A stretch of DNA of 64,000 nt, from the NCBI GenBank assembly GCA_021845805.1, contig JAJZVD010000005.1, positions 1-64,000 on the forward strand, written 5' to 3'. A model generated the notes under the pieces. The model searched no databases, was not told where the DNA came from, and saw nothing but the letters and a program-made list of their open reading frames with translations. Positions 23,209 through 32,072 of this stretch are shown piece by piece. Source of the stretch: Pseudomonadota bacterium (GTDB lineage Bacteria > Pseudomonadota > Alphaproteobacteria > Rhodobacterales > Rhodobacteraceae). Numbering within the stretch: position 1 is the stretch's first letter; each line of letters opens with the position of its first letter. The position numbers and the translations under genes were made by a program.

Positions 23209-23909
23209 TCGGCGGCCTCCTTCCGGCCCAGCTTGTCACGCAGGACGGCGAACGGGCGGCTGATGTCGGCGCAAAGCGCCGCCTGCGCCGCCGCCGCATC
23301 GCGGGCCTTCAGCGCGTTCAGGATGGCGATGTGATGGCTGTCGGCATCGTGCCGACCCGCATCGGAAAAGGCGAAGATGGCCGCGCGGGTGCAGGGGCCG
23401 GATTGCAGCCACAGGCTTTCGATCATCGGGATCAGGATGGCCGAGCCGCAGGCATTGTAGAGCACGAAGTGGAAGGCGTGGTTCAGCGCCACCTCGCGGT
23501 CCACCGTCTGGGGGTTGCCGCCCAGCCGCAGCTCCTGCCATTCGCGCATGATCTCTTCGGCGGCGATCAGTTCGGCCGCCGTCATCCGCGGCACGGCGAG
23601 CCGGATCGCCTCGCCCTCGATCAGGATGCGGGCGCGCAGCAGGTCATCCAGCCGGTCGAGCGTGATGGGCGGCACCCGGACGGTGCGGTTCGGCAGCGCT
23701 TCCAGCGCCTGTTCGGTGATCAGACGGCCCAGCGCCTCGCGCACAGGCATGGTCGAGGTCATCAGCGCATCGGCAAGGGTGCGGATGGTCAGCACCTGCC
23801 CCGGTTCGAACAGCCCGCCGATCAGCGCCCGGCGCAGTTCGGAATAGACCCGGTCCTGCACCGTTTCGCGCCCCACAGGGGCAAGGCCCATTGCCGTCTT
23901 CGTGGTCAT
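23205..23909 (-). CDS. GntR-family regulator, FCD subfamily
   Basis: The product has 234 residues. N-terminal winged helix: VYSELRRALIGGLFEPGQVLTIRTLADAL, then STMPVREALGRLITEQAL. The C-terminal FCD helical domain has metal/ligand residues in the DREVALNHAFHFVLYNA segment and in HHIAILNAL. Such regulators usually repress the adjacent operon until a carboxylate or amino-acid-like effector binds. The gene starts the minus operon, 94 nt from the divergent livG-like start. Two inverted repeats in that gap are probable operators. Confidence 0.9.
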   Translation of the reverse strand: MTTKTAMGLAPVGRETVQDRVYSELRRALIGGLFEPGQVLTIRTLADALMTSTMPVREALGRLITEQALEALPNRTVRVPPITLDRLDDLLRARILIEGEAIRLAVPRMTAAELIAAEEIMREWQELRLGGNPQTVDREVALNHAFHFVLYNACGSAILIPMIESLWLQSGPCTRAAIFAFSDAGRHDADSHHIAILNALKARDAAAAQAALCADISRPFAVLRDKLGRKEAAE

Positions 23910-23962
23910 CGCCGTGCGCGCCCCGGTTGGAATCGGTTGCAGGGTTGATTAAACGCCGCTAG

Positions 23963-23992
23963 CTTGATCAAATCAAGTGTGATCACAGATCA
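23963..23992. promoter_or_regulatory. candidate GntR/FCD operators in the divergent promoter
   Basis: Two perfect short inverted repeats lie side by side: CTTGAT (23963-23968) with ATCAAG (23972-23977), spacer 3; and TGATC (23980-23984) with GATCA (23988-23992), spacer 3. Their centres are 16 bp apart. Small TTGAT-N3-ATCAA-type sites are usual for FCD-type GntR proteins. The region lies between the regulator at 23205-23909 and the Liv-type transporter at 24004 and could control both. Confidence 0.55.
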
Positions 23993-24003
23993 TACAGGGC
24001 AGG

Positions 24004-24783
24004 ATGGCACAGACGCACCCGGATCCGGTTCTGCAAGCCACCGACGTGACGAAGCGCTTTGGCGGTGTCGTCGCGGTGAACGGGATGTCGCTGGCCGTGC
24101 ATCGCGGGGAAATCCTGGGGCTGATCGGCCCGAATGGCGCGGGCAAGACGACGATGTTCGACCTGCTGGCCGGGTCGGTCGCGGTCAGTTCCGGCTCGAT
24201 CCGGCTGAACGGGGTCGAGGTCGCGGGCAGCCCGGCGCACCGCCGCATCGCACAGGGGCTGGGCCGTACCTTCCAGATCCCGCGCCCCTTCGCAGGGCTG
24301 ACACTGGTCGAGAACCTGCTGATCGCCCGCCAGCACCAGACGGGCGAACGGCTCTGGCCCAATTTCGCCGCCTGGCGCCGGATCGCGGCCGAGGAACGGG
24401 CCGCGCGCGACAAGGCGCGGGGGTTGCTCGATCTGGTGCGGCTGTCGCATCTGGCCGGGGAACCGGCCTCGGTGCTGTCGGGCGGGCAGCGCAAGCTTCT
24501 GGAACTCGCGCGGCTCCTGATGGCCGATCCGCAGGTGATCCTGCTGGACGAGCCCGCCGCCGGGGTGAACCCCAGCCTGCTCGAGGTCATCATCGACCGT
24601 ATCCGCGCGATCAACGCGGGCGGCGTCACCTTCCTGCTGATCGAACACAACATCGACATGGTGACCCGGCTCTGCCACCGGGTGATCGTGATGGCGCAGG
24701 GCGCGCGACTGGCCGAAGGCACCGCCGCCGAAGTGGCGCGCGATCCCCGCGTGATCGAGGCCTATCTGGGCGGGGCGGGGTGA
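24004..24783 (+). CDS. livG: Liv-type ABC importer ATPase (LivG type)
   Basis: The product has 259 residues. Walker A is GPNGAGKT, the Q-loop region is LGRTFQIPRPFAGLTLVENLL, the signature is LSGGQRKLL and Walker B is VILLDEPAAGVNP with the switch His in LIEHN. The AxGVNP wording and the C-terminal IEAYLG are diagnostic of LivG. It forms the motor with LivF at 24783, whose ATG overlaps the TGA here. It is the first gene of a four-gene plus-strand operon of ATPases and permeases; the binding protein is on the opposite strand at 20027. Confidence 0.92.
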   Translation: MAQTHPDPVLQATDVTKRFGGVVAVNGMSLAVHRGEILGLIGPNGAGKTTMFDLLAGSVAVSSGSIRLNGVEVAGSPAHRRIAQGLGRTFQIPRPFAGLTLVENLLIARQHQTGERLWPNFAAWRRIAAEERAARDKARGLLDLVRLSHLAGEPASVLSGGQRKLLELARLLMADPQVILLDEPAAGVNPSLLEVIIDRIRAINAGGVTFLLIEHNIDMVTRLCHRVIVMAQGARLAEGTAAEVARDPRVIEAYLGGAG

Positions 24784-25514
24784 TGGCGGCAATGCTGGAA
24801 ACCGACGGGCTGGTGGCGGGCTACGAGCCCGGCCTGCCCATCGTGCGCGGCGCCTCGATCCGGGTCGAGCCGCAGGAGATCGTGGTAATCCTGGGCCCGA
24901 ACGGGGCGGGGAAATCCAGCCTGATCAAAGCCATCGCCGGGCTTGTGCCGATTTCCGGCGGCGCGGTGCGGCTGGCGGGGGTCGAGATCACGCGGGTGCC
25001 CGCGCACCGGATGGTGCAGGCGGGGCTGGCCTTCGTGCCGCAGACCGAAAACGTCTTTCCGCTGTTGTCGGTGCAGGACAACCTGCGCGTCTCGGCGGGC
25101 GGTCTGCCGCGGGCCGACACGGCGGCCCGGATCGAGGAGATGTTCGCCCTGTTTCCCGATCTTGCGCGCCAGCGGCGGCTGATGGCGGGCAGCCTGTCGG
25201 GCGGGCAGCGGCAGATGCTGGCGGCGGCGCGCGCGCTGATCGTGCGGCCGCGGGTGCTGATGCTGGACGAACCCTCGGCCGGGCTGTCGCCCAGGTTCGT
25301 CGAGATGGTCTTTGCCCGGCTGGCCGAGATCCGCCGCGGCGGGGTCACGGTGGTGCTGGTGGAACAGAACGCCCGCGCGGCGCTGGCCATCGGCGACCGG
25401 GCCTATGTGCTGGTGGAAGGACGGGTGGCGCACGAGGCGCCCGCCGCCACGCTCTGGGATGATCCGGTGGTGGCCGAGCTTTACCTGGGCCAGCGCAGCG
25501 ACGGGGGGCGGTAG
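24783..25514 (+). CDS. livF: Liv-type ABC importer ATPase (LivF type)
   Basis: The product has 243 residues from ATG 24783. Walker A is GPNGAGKS, LAFVPQTENVFPLLSVQDNL is the LivF-type Q-loop region, the signature is LSGGQRQML and Walker B is VLMLDEPSAGLSP followed by LVEQN as the switch region. The C-terminal VAELYLG is typical of LivF. Gene order livG-livF-livH-livM is one of the common arrangements. The stop TAG is immediately followed by the livH ATG. Confidence 0.92.
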   Translation: MAAMLETDGLVAGYEPGLPIVRGASIRVEPQEIVVILGPNGAGKSSLIKAIAGLVPISGGAVRLAGVEITRVPAHRMVQAGLAFVPQTENVFPLLSVQDNLRVSAGGLPRADTAARIEEMFALFPDLARQRRLMAGSLSGGQRQMLAAARALIVRPRVLMLDEPSAGLSPRFVEMVFARLAEIRRGGVTVVLVEQNARAALAIGDRAYVLVEGRVAHEAPAATLWDDPVVAELYLGQRSDGGR

Positions 25515-26423
25515 ATGGCGCTGCAATTCCTGCTGAACGGGCTGATCGAGGGTTCGATGATCGGTCTGGGGGCCATCGGCGTGACCCTGACCTATGCGAT
25601 CCTGCGGTTTTCCAATTTCGCGCATGGCGATTTCATGGCCTGGGGGGCCTATTCCACGCTCATGCTGGTGGGGCTGATCGGGTCGGCGGTGGGCACGGTG
25701 GCGCCGATCGGGCCCCTGTCCTTCGGCTGGCCGCTGATCCTGGCGGGGCTGGGGGGCATGGTCTTCACCGGCTGCCTTGCGCTGCTGCTCGACTGGCTTC
25801 TGTTCGCCCGGCTTCGGGCGCGGGGGCAGGCCATCGTGGTGGTGATGGCCAGCTTCGGCGCCTCGATGGCGCTGCGCAACCTGCTGGAATTCGCCTTCAC
25901 CTCCAGCCCTACCTATTTCAGCCGCAAGATCCAGATCGCCCGGCCGATCGGCCTTGGCATCCGCATCACCCCCGACCAGACCGTGCTGCTGGGCATGACG
26001 CTGGTGCTGGTGGTGGGGATGCACCTGCTGATGACCTACAGCCGCACCGGGCGCGAGATGAAGGCGGTCAGCCAGAATCCGGCGCTGGCGCGGGTGGTGG
26101 GCATCGACCTGGACCGGATCGTGCGGATGACCTGGCTGATCGGCGGCGCGCTGGCAAGCGCCGCGGGGCTGATGGTGGGCGTTCTGGTGCAGATCCGGCC
26201 GCTGATGGGGCTGGACATGCTGCTGCCGATGTTCGCCGCGGCGATCCTGGGCGGCATCGGCAGCGTGCCGGGGGCGGTGCTGGGCGGGCTTGTCATCGGG
26301 TTGTCGCAGGCGGCGTCGGTGCAACTGGTGGGGGCCGAGTGGCGGCAGGCGGTCGCCTTCGTGATCCTGGTCGCGGTGCTGCTGGTGCGGCCCACGGGCC
26401 TGTTCGGAGTGCAGGAGCGATGA
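25515..26423 (+). CDS. livH: Liv-type ABC importer permease (LivH type)
   Basis: The product has 302 residues and about eight predicted membrane segments. It opens MALQFLLNGLIEGSMIGLGAIGVTLTYAILRFSNFAHGDF, close to the LivH consensus, where the FAHGDF (or NFAHGE) stretch is highly conserved. The later region VVGIDLDRIVRMTWLIGGALASAAG is the conserved ATPase-contact loop and following helix. It starts directly after the livF stop and its last codons overlap the livM start at 26420. Confidence 0.92.
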   Translation: MALQFLLNGLIEGSMIGLGAIGVTLTYAILRFSNFAHGDFMAWGAYSTLMLVGLIGSAVGTVAPIGPLSFGWPLILAGLGGMVFTGCLALLLDWLLFARLRARGQAIVVVMASFGASMALRNLLEFAFTSSPTYFSRKIQIARPIGLGIRITPDQTVLLGMTLVLVVGMHLLMTYSRTGREMKAVSQNPALARVVGIDLDRIVRMTWLIGGALASAAGLMVGVLVQIRPLMGLDMLLPMFAAAILGGIGSVPGAVLGGLVIGLSQAASVQLVGAEWRQAVAFVILVAVLLVRPTGLFGVQER

Positions 26424-27364
26424 TCGACCTTCTGGGCTACGCGGCCTTCTTCCTGTCGACCGCGCTGATCTTTGCCATCATCACCCTGGGGCTGAACCTG
26501 CAATGGGGGCAGACGGGGCTGTTCAACGTGGGTGTGGCGGGGTTTGTGGCGATCGGCGCCTATACCTCGGCGCTCTTGACCACGCCCGAGACAGCGGGGC
26601 GGCTGGGCGGCTTTGGCCTGCCGATCCTGGCGGGCTGGGTGGCGGCGATGGCCGTCACCGCGCTGGTGGCCGGGATCACCGGCTATGTCACCCTGCGGCT
26701 GAAGGCAGATTATCTGGCGATTTCCACCTTCGGCGTGGCGGTGGTGACGCAGCTTGTGGCGCTGAACGCGCGCGGGCTGACGGGCGGGCCGTTCGGCGTG
26801 GCCTTCATTCCGCGGCCCTTCGGCGCGCTGGCAGACCGGCCCGCGCTGTTCAACTTCACCAGTTGCGGCGTGGTGCTGGCGGTGACGGTGCTGACCTACC
26901 TGGCGCTGGAACATCTGACGCGCAGCCCCTGGGGCCGCGTTCTGCGGGCGCTGCGCGAGGACGAGCGCGCCGCCGTCTCGCTGGGGAAAAGCGCGCGGTC
27001 CTATCGCATCCAGGCCTTTGCCGTGGGCGGGGCGGTGATGGGGCTGGCCGGGGCGGTGCAGGCGCATCTGATCGGCTTCATCGCGCCCGACAACTATGTG
27101 CCCACGCTGACCTTCCAGGTCTGGGCCATGCTGATGGCCGGGGGGTCGGGGTCGAACAGGGGCGCGGTGGCGGGGGCGCTGGTGGTCTGGGCGGTCTGGG
27201 TGGGCGCCGGGGCGCTGAGTGCCGCGCTGGTGCCGCAGGCCTTCCAGGCGCGCGCGGCGGCGTTGCAGATCGTGGTGATCGGCGTGATGCTCTGCGTGAT
27301 CCTGCTGTGGCGGCCGCAGGGCTTTTTCGGGCCCCGGCGGCGGCGGACACCCGGCGGGGGCTGA
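26420..27364 (+). CDS. livM: Liv-type ABC importer permease (LivM type)
   Basis: The product has 314 residues from ATG 26420, which overlaps the livH stop. Typical LivM features are LGLNLQWGQTGLFNVGVAGF near the N-terminus, YVTLRLKADYLAISTFGVAVV, and the ATPase-contact region RVLRALREDERAAVSLGKSARSYRIQAFAVGGA. About eight to nine membrane segments are visible. The basic C-terminal tail RRRRTPGGG ends the operon. Directly downstream is decayed DNA of another transporter (27512-27909). Confidence 0.92.
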   Translation: MIDLLGYAAFFLSTALIFAIITLGLNLQWGQTGLFNVGVAGFVAIGAYTSALLTTPETAGRLGGFGLPILAGWVAAMAVTALVAGITGYVTLRLKADYLAISTFGVAVVTQLVALNARGLTGGPFGVAFIPRPFGALADRPALFNFTSCGVVLAVTVLTYLALEHLTRSPWGRVLRALREDERAAVSLGKSARSYRIQAFAVGGAVMGLAGAVQAHLIGFIAPDNYVPTLTFQVWAMLMAGGSGSNRGAVAGALVVWAVWVGAGALSAALVPQAFQARAAALQIVVIGVMLCVILLWRPQGFFGPRRRRTPGGG

Positions 27365-27511
27365 CCGCGGGCGCGGGGCCAGGCCATCGCGAACCTGTGG
27401 AATTCCGGTAGACGCGTCGCCCCGCGCGGGGCTAGGCTTTGCCCCGAGGCGACGGTGGAACCCGTCCGGCGCCCGACACCTCGCCGACACATGGGGGGCT
27501 GCAAGGTTCGG

Positions 27512-27775
27512 ATGCTCCTGCGCAATCTCGATCAGGCGCGCGTCGTGCCGGCGATCACGGTCGCCATCCTCATCGCCGCCGCCCCGGGCCTGCCCGGTTT
27601 GCCGGACCCCGGCAGCCCGATCGCCATCGTCCGCTCGATCTCGGTTCCGGGGATCCTTGCGGCGGGGATGGCGCTGGTGGTGATCGGCCGCGGGATCGCC
27701 CTGTCGATGGTGGCGGTGATGGCGACGTCGGTCGCCTGGTACCTGCGCCTGCCGAACGCGGGCTGGCGGTGGTGA
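27512..27775 (+). pseudogene. N-terminal remnant of a ribose/xylose-type sugar ABC permease
   Basis: Only about 87 codons remain from ATG 27512. The segment PIAIVRSISVPGILAAGMALVVIGRGIALSM matches the first third of RbsC/XylH-like permeases, where the usual text is close to ISVLGILALGMTLVI. The frame then ends in a TGA at 27773 after a few unrelated residues. Conserved positions of the family motif GGIDLS are degraded to RGIALS, so the fragment has been drifting. It directly joins a fragment of a sugar ABC ATPase in another frame. No other part of this transporter is found nearby. Confidence 0.75.
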
Positions 27776-27909
27776 TGATCTCGTCGTCCCTGCCCGAGGT
27801 TCCGAACCTGTCCGACCGGATCCTGGCCCGGCGTCAGGGCCGGATCGTCGAGGAATTGCCGCCGCTGGCGGCGCGCGCGGAAAAGATCATGTATGCGGCG
27901 GTTCACTGA
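27754..27909 (+). pseudogene. C-terminal remnant of a sugar ABC ATPase (RbsA/XylG type)
   Basis: About 51 codons encode GLAVVMISSSLPEVPNLSDRI, then LARRQGRIVEEL, ending at TGA 27907-27909. In intact RbsA/XylG proteins the same text (ISSELPEV, SDRILVM, GRI) forms the last 60 of about 500 residues, so over 85% of the gene is missing. The fragment starts in a different frame inside the end of the permease remnant. That implies an internal deletion joining the start of a permease gene to the end of an ATPase gene that once lay downstream. Confidence 0.78.
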
Positions 27910-27919
27910 GGAGGGGGCG

Positions 27920-28804
27920 ATGCGCGACACCTGGACCTACTGGCGGGGCGACTGGCACAGGGGCGATCTGCGCATCCTGGGGGCGGCCTCGCATGGCACT
28001 TGGCTGGGCAGCCTTGTCTTCGACGGCGCGCGGCTCTTCGAGGGGTTGACGCCCGATCTCGACCGCCACGCGGCGCGGGTGAATGCCTCGGCCCGGGCGC
28101 TGATGCTGGAACCCACGCTGACCGCCGAGGCGATCGCCGGGCTCAGCCGCGACGGGCTGAAGAAGTTCGACCCCGGCACGGATGCCTACATCCGCCCGAT
28201 GTACTGGGCCGAAGACGGCGGGCCCGGGATGATCGCGCCCGATCCGGGCTCGACCGATTTCGCGCTGTGCCTCGAGGCGATGCCGATGGTGGCGCCGACC
28301 GGCTTCACGCTGACCACCACCCGCTTCCGCCGCCCCACGCTGGAGGTGATGCCGGTGAACGCCAAGGCCGCCTGCCTTTACGCCAACAACGCGCGGATGC
28401 TGCGCGAGGCGCAGGCGCGCGGGTTCAACAACGCGCTGGTCTGCGACGCGAACGGCAACGTGGCCGAGCTTGCCACCGCCAACGTCTTCATGGTCCGCGG
28501 CGGCGAGGTGTTCACGCCGATCCCGAACGGCACCTTCCTGGATGGCATCACCCGGCAGCGGGTGATCGGGCTCCTGCGCGGGGCGGGCGTCAGCGTGCAC
28601 GAGGTCACGCTGACGCTGGCCGACTTTGCCGAGGCGGAAGAGATCTTTTCGTCGGGCAACATCTCGAAGGTGGTGCCCTGCATCGGGTTCGACGGGCGCG
28701 CCTTGCCCTATGGCCCCGTCACGCAAAAGGCCCGCGCCCTCTACTGGGACTGGGCGCATTCGCAAGGAGGCTTCGATGGCCACGGTCAGACTCTGGACGG
28801 ATGA
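27920..28804 (+). CDS. PLP-dependent class IV aminotransferase (branched-chain type)
   Basis: The product has 294 residues. The fold-type IV pattern is clear: FDGARLFEG near the N-terminus, a probable PLP Lys in MPVNAKAACLYANNARM, Glu in NVAELATANVFMV and the phosphate-binding TFLDGITRQRV. The closest functional group is IlvE-like branched-chain aminotransferases, but D-amino-acid or other beta-carbon aminotransferases share these motifs. ATG 27920 has a strong ribosome site, GAGGAGGGGG. It lies downstream of a Liv-type importer and the transporter remnant and overlaps the AhpD-like gene by 29 nt, forming a two-gene unit. Confidence 0.87.
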   Translation: MRDTWTYWRGDWHRGDLRILGAASHGTWLGSLVFDGARLFEGLTPDLDRHAARVNASARALMLEPTLTAEAIAGLSRDGLKKFDPGTDAYIRPMYWAEDGGPGMIAPDPGSTDFALCLEAMPMVAPTGFTLTTTRFRRPTLEVMPVNAKAACLYANNARMLREAQARGFNNALVCDANGNVAELATANVFMVRGGEVFTPIPNGTFLDGITRQRVIGLLRGAGVSVHEVTLTLADFAEAEEIFSSGNISKVVPCIGFDGRALPYGPVTQKARALYWDWAHSQGGFDGHGQTLDG

Positions 28805-29180
28805 CGAAGCCGCGGCCCATCCGGTGGTGGCCCGCGTCTTCGCCGACATCCGCGCCACGCGGAAATCCGATGTCGTGAACAACTTCTGGCGCGGGCTGGC
28901 CAATCACCCCGATCTGCTGGAGCGCACCTGGGCGGGGCTGAAGGCGGTGATGGCAGGGCCCACGACGCTGACGCCCGCGATGCAGGAGATGATCTACATC
29001 GCGGTGTCGGTCGCCAATTCCTGCACCTACTGCGTGCATTCCCATACCGCCGCGGCGCGGGCCAAGGGCATGACCGATGCCCAGCATGCCGAACTGATGG
29101 CGATCATCGGGCTGGCCGCGCAGACCAACCACCTTGTCACCGCGATGCAACTTCCGGTGGACGAGGCGTTCCTGGTCTGA
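28776..29180 (+). CDS. carboxymuconolactone decarboxylase/AhpD-family protein
   Basis: The product has 134 residues. The AhpD core is present with the redox motif CTYCVHSHTAAAR and the preceding helix MQEMIYIAVSVANS. In AhpD proteins the two Cys and nearby His support thiol-based peroxide reduction; other members are decarboxylases or of unknown role. ATG 28776 has AAGGAGG upstream, which overrides longer upstream starts in the same frame. The gene overlaps the end of the aminotransferase gene. It may protect or accompany that PLP enzyme, but no substrate is evident. Confidence 0.85.
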   Translation: MATVRLWTDDEAAAHPVVARVFADIRATRKSDVVNNFWRGLANHPDLLERTWAGLKAVMAGPTTLTPAMQEMIYIAVSVANSCTYCVHSHTAAARAKGMTDAQHAELMAIIGLAAQTNHLVTAMQLPVDEAFLV

Positions 29181-29196
29181 CCTGCGGCGCCGCGCG

Positions 29197-30198
29197 TCAG
29201 CCCCGGAGACGCTCGCCCGCCGCATCGAACAGGAAGCTGCGCCCGGCCTCGGGCGTCAGCCACACGGTTTCGGCCACGGCAAAGCGGTGTTCGCCGAACA
29301 GCCGCACCGTCAGCAGCCCGTGAACCTCGGTGTGGACATAGACGTTGGTTTCGCCCCCCAGATGCTCGACATGGCTGATCGTGCCGCCGATCTGACCGGC
29401 CTCGCGGCTGATCTGCAGATGCTCGGGCCGGATGCCCAGCGTTTCCCCGCGCCGGCCCAGCGCCCCCGCCTTCAGGAAGTTCATCTGCGGCGAGCCGATG
29501 AACCCTGCGACGAAGGTGTTGGCCGGGTCATTGTAAAGCTCCATCGGCGCGCCGACCTGGGCGATCCGGCCCGCGTTCAGCACCACGATGCGGTCGGCCA
29601 GCGTCATCGCCTCGACCTGGTCATGGGTGACATAGATCATCGTCGCGTTCAGCTCGCGGTGCAGCCGCGCGATCTCGATCCGCGTGTGCACCCGCAATGC
29701 GGCGTCAAGGTTCGACAGCGGCTCGTCGAACAGGAACAGCTTCGGCCGCCGCACGATGGCCCGGCCGATCGCCACCCGCTGCCGCTGCCCGCCCGACAGT
29801 TCGGCGGGCCGCCGTTCCAGCAGCGGGTCCAGCGACAGCATGGCCGAGGCCCGCGCGACCGCGGCGCCGACCTCGGGCCGGGCCACGCCCGCCTGCTTCA
29901 GCGCCAGCCCCATGTTGTCGCGCACGCTCAAGTGCGGATAAAGCGCGTAGCTCTGGAACACCATCGCGATCTCGCGCTGCGCCGGGGGGGTCAGGTTCAC
30001 CCGCACCCCGTCGATGCGCACATCGCCCGCGGTCACATCCTCCAGCCCCGCGATCATCCGCAGCAGGGTGGACTTGCCGCAGCCCGAGGGGCCGACAAAG
30101 ACGCAGAATTCGCCATCCTGCACCTCCAGATCGACGCCCTTGATGACATCGACGGTGCCGAAGGACTTGGTGACGGCGGACAGGGTCAGGGCGCCCAT
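29197..30198 (-). CDS. sugar ABC importer ATPase, MalK/UgpC type
   Basis: The product has 333 residues. Walker A is GPSGCGKS, the Q-loop is [14 protein letters not shown], the signature is LSGGQRQRV, Walker B is [12 protein letters not shown] and the switch is YVTHD. A C-terminal TOBE/regulatory domain of about 100 residues contains [10 protein letters not shown]. This matches ATPases energising family 1 sugar importers. It is the last gene of a six-gene minus operon from 35248, downstream of the Gfo/Idh gene (13-nt overlap). It serves the MalFG-type permeases at 31226-32990. Confidence 0.92.
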   Translation of the reverse strand: MGALTLSAVTKSFGTVDVIKGVDLEVQDGEFCVFVGPSGCGKSTLLRMIAGLEDVTAGDVRIDGVRVNLTPPAQREIAMVFQSYALYPHLSVRDNMGLALKQAGVARPEVGAAVARASAMLSLDPLLERRPAELSGGQRQRVAIGRAIVRRPKLFLFDEPLSNLDAALRVHTRIEIARLHRELNATMIYVTHDQVEAMTLADRIVVLNAGRIAQVGAPMELYNDPANTFVAGFIGSPQMNFLKAGALGRRGETLGIRPEHLQISREAGQIGGTISHVEHLGGETNVYVHTEVHGLLTVRLFGEHRFAVAETVWLTPEAGRSFLFDAAGERLRG

Positions 30199-31229
30199 GG
30201 GGCCTCCTTCAGGCTGATGGCCCGGCCGGTCCGCACGCTTTCGTCGGCCCCAAGGCAGATGACAAGCGACTGGACGGCCTCGGCCAGATGGCGGGACAGG
30301 TCGAGCCTTTCGGTGATCGCGCGGGCCACGAAGGCCGCCTCGCGGTCGCACAGATCCTGGTGGCCGGGCTCGTCGGCCATCGAGATGTCCTGATCGCCCC
30401 CGGCGACGCGGTGCACCCGCAGAAGCGAGGTCCTGGTATGCGTCTCGATGTCGTCCGACCGCGCGCTTTCGGGCATGCGGATCGACACGGCGCCGTTGGG
30501 GCTGACCACATCCTTCACGAAGAAGGCGGTATCCGACATCATCGGGCCCCAGCCCGCCTCGTACCAGCCCAGGCTGCCATCGGCGAAGATCACCTGGAAA
30601 TGGCCGTAGTTGTACATCTCGGGCGCGATCTCGGCCGACAGGCGCAGGCCCATGCCGCGCACCTCGACCGCGGGGGCATCGGTGATCTGCAACATCACGT
30701 CGACGTAATGCACCCCGCAATCCACGATGGGCGGCGTGGTCTGCATCAGCGCCTTGTGCACCTCCCAGGTCGGACCCTTGCTTTGCTGGTTCAGGTTCAG
30801 CCGGAACACATAGGGCCCGCCCAGGGCGCGCGCCTCGGCGATCAGGCGCTGCCAGCTTGGGTGGTGGCGCAGGATATAGCCCACCACCACCCGGCGCCCG
30901 GTGCGCGCGGCGCAGGCGGCCACCCGCCGGGCGTCGGCCACCGTGGTGGCCAGCGGCTTTTCCACAAAGACATCGGCCCCCGCCTCCATCGCCGCCACCG
31001 CATAGTCGGCGTGGCTGTCGGAATAGGTGGCGATCGCCACGAGGTCGGGCTTCAGTCGCGCCAGAGCCTCGGCGAAATCGTCGGTCACCGCATAGCCCGC
31101 CAGGTCGGGCGCCAGCGCCGGGGTCGAGCGGTTGACCAGCCCCACGACCTGAAACGCCGGGTTGCGGTGATAGGCAAGCGCATGGCTGCGCCCCATGTTG
31201 CCCAGGCCCACGACAAGTGTACGGATCAT
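30186..31229 (-). CDS. Gfo/Idh/MocA-family oxidoreductase
   Basis: The product has 347 residues. The N-terminal Rossmann fold has [13 protein letters not shown], the family signature VEKPLA carries its conserved Lys, and the C-terminal alpha/beta domain contains [11 protein letters not shown] with the catalytic-type Asp and His. The expected chemistry is NAD(P)-dependent oxidation or reduction of a sugar, inositol or anhydro-sugar. It lies inside an importer operon that also codes for a MurQ-like SIS protein, so an amino-sugar derivative is the most likely substrate (inference). It overlaps the permease gene upstream by 4 nt and the ATPase gene downstream by 13 nt. Confidence 0.88.
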   Translation of the reverse strand: MIRTLVVGLGNMGRSHALAYHRNPAFQVVGLVNRSTPALAPDLAGYAVTDDFAEALARLKPDLVAIATYSDSHADYAVAAMEAGADVFVEKPLATTVADARRVAACAARTGRRVVVGYILRHHPSWQRLIAEARALGGPYVFRLNLNQQSKGPTWEVHKALMQTTPPIVDCGVHYVDVMLQITDAPAVEVRGMGLRLSAEIAPEMYNYGHFQVIFADGSLGWYEAGWGPMMSDTAFFVKDVVSPNGAVSIRMPESARSDDIETHTRTSLLRVHRVAGGDQDISMADEPGHQDLCDREAAFVARAITERLDLSRHLAEAVQSLVICLGADESVRTGRAISLKEAPWAP

Positions 31230-32065
31230 TTCACGGCCCCCGCGGTGATGCCCCGGATCAGCTGGCGCGAGAACAGGACGTACAGCACCAGTACCGGCAG
31301 GATGGCAAGCGACAGTGAGGCCAGCACCGCGTTCCAGTTGGTCACGAACTGGCCCAGGAACACCTGCGCCCCCAGGGTGATCGTCTTGGTCGCCTCGGCG
31401 GGCGCCAGGATCAGCGGAAACCACAGGTCGTTCCAGATCGGGATCATGGAAAACACCGCCACCGTCGCCATCGCGGGGCGCACCAGCGGCAGCACCAGCC
31501 GGAAGAAGATGCGGTATTCGCTCAACCCGTCGATCCGTCCTGCATTCTTCAGATCGGCCGAGACGGTCTTCATGAACTCGCTCAGGATGAAGACGGCCAG
31601 CGGCAGCCCCTGCGCGGTATAGACCAGGATCAGCGCCAGCAGCGTGTTGACCAGATGCGCCGCCACCATCATCTGCAGGATCGCGACCGTGCCCAGCCGG
31701 ATCGGGATCATGATGCCAAGCGCCAGGTACAGCCCCAACAGCAGGTTGCCGCGAAACCGGTATTCCGACACCGCAAAGGCCGCCATCGCCCCGAACAGCA
31801 GCACGAAGGCCAGCGACACCACCGTCACCACCAGGCTGTTCCAGAAGTACAGCAGGAAATCCCCCTGGTTCAGCACCGTCTGGAACCCGATCAGATCGAA
31901 CGTGCCCGGCCCCGGCAGCGCCAGCGGATGGGCAAAGATCGCCCGGCGCGACTTCAGCGAATTGATCAGCACCACGAAGACCGGAAAGAGCGCGATCACC
32001 GTATAGGCGATCAGGATCGCATGGGCGGCGGCGGTGCGGGGCAGCGACTGTCTTGCCTTGGCCAT
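31226..32065 (-). CDS. sugar ABC importer permease, MalG type
   Basis: The product has 279 residues and six predicted membrane segments. The family loop that docks on the ATPase is present ([27 protein letters not shown]). The N-terminal helix [26 protein letters not shown] is typical of MalG/LacG-like permeases. The partner MalF-type permease gene is 7 nt upstream at 32073, and the end overlaps the Gfo/Idh start. Confidence 0.92.
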   Translation of the reverse strand: MAKARQSLPRTAAAHAILIAYTVIALFPVFVVLINSLKSRRAIFAHPLALPGPGTFDLIGFQTVLNQGDFLLYFWNSLVVTVVSLAFVLLFGAMAAFAVSEYRFRGNLLLGLYLALGIMIPIRLGTVAILQMMVAAHLVNTLLALILVYTAQGLPLAVFILSEFMKTVSADLKNAGRIDGLSEYRIFFRLVLPLVRPAMATVAVFSMIPIWNDLWFPLILAPAEATKTITLGAQVFLGQFVTNWNAVLASLSLAILPVLVLYVLFSRQLIRGITAGAVK

Positions 32066-32072
32066 GATGCCC

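Noticed and set aside
23978-23987. TGTGATCACA as a CRP/FNR site
   Set aside because: It lacks the 6-bp spacer of CRP sites and overlaps the GntR-type repeats that suit the adjacent regulator.
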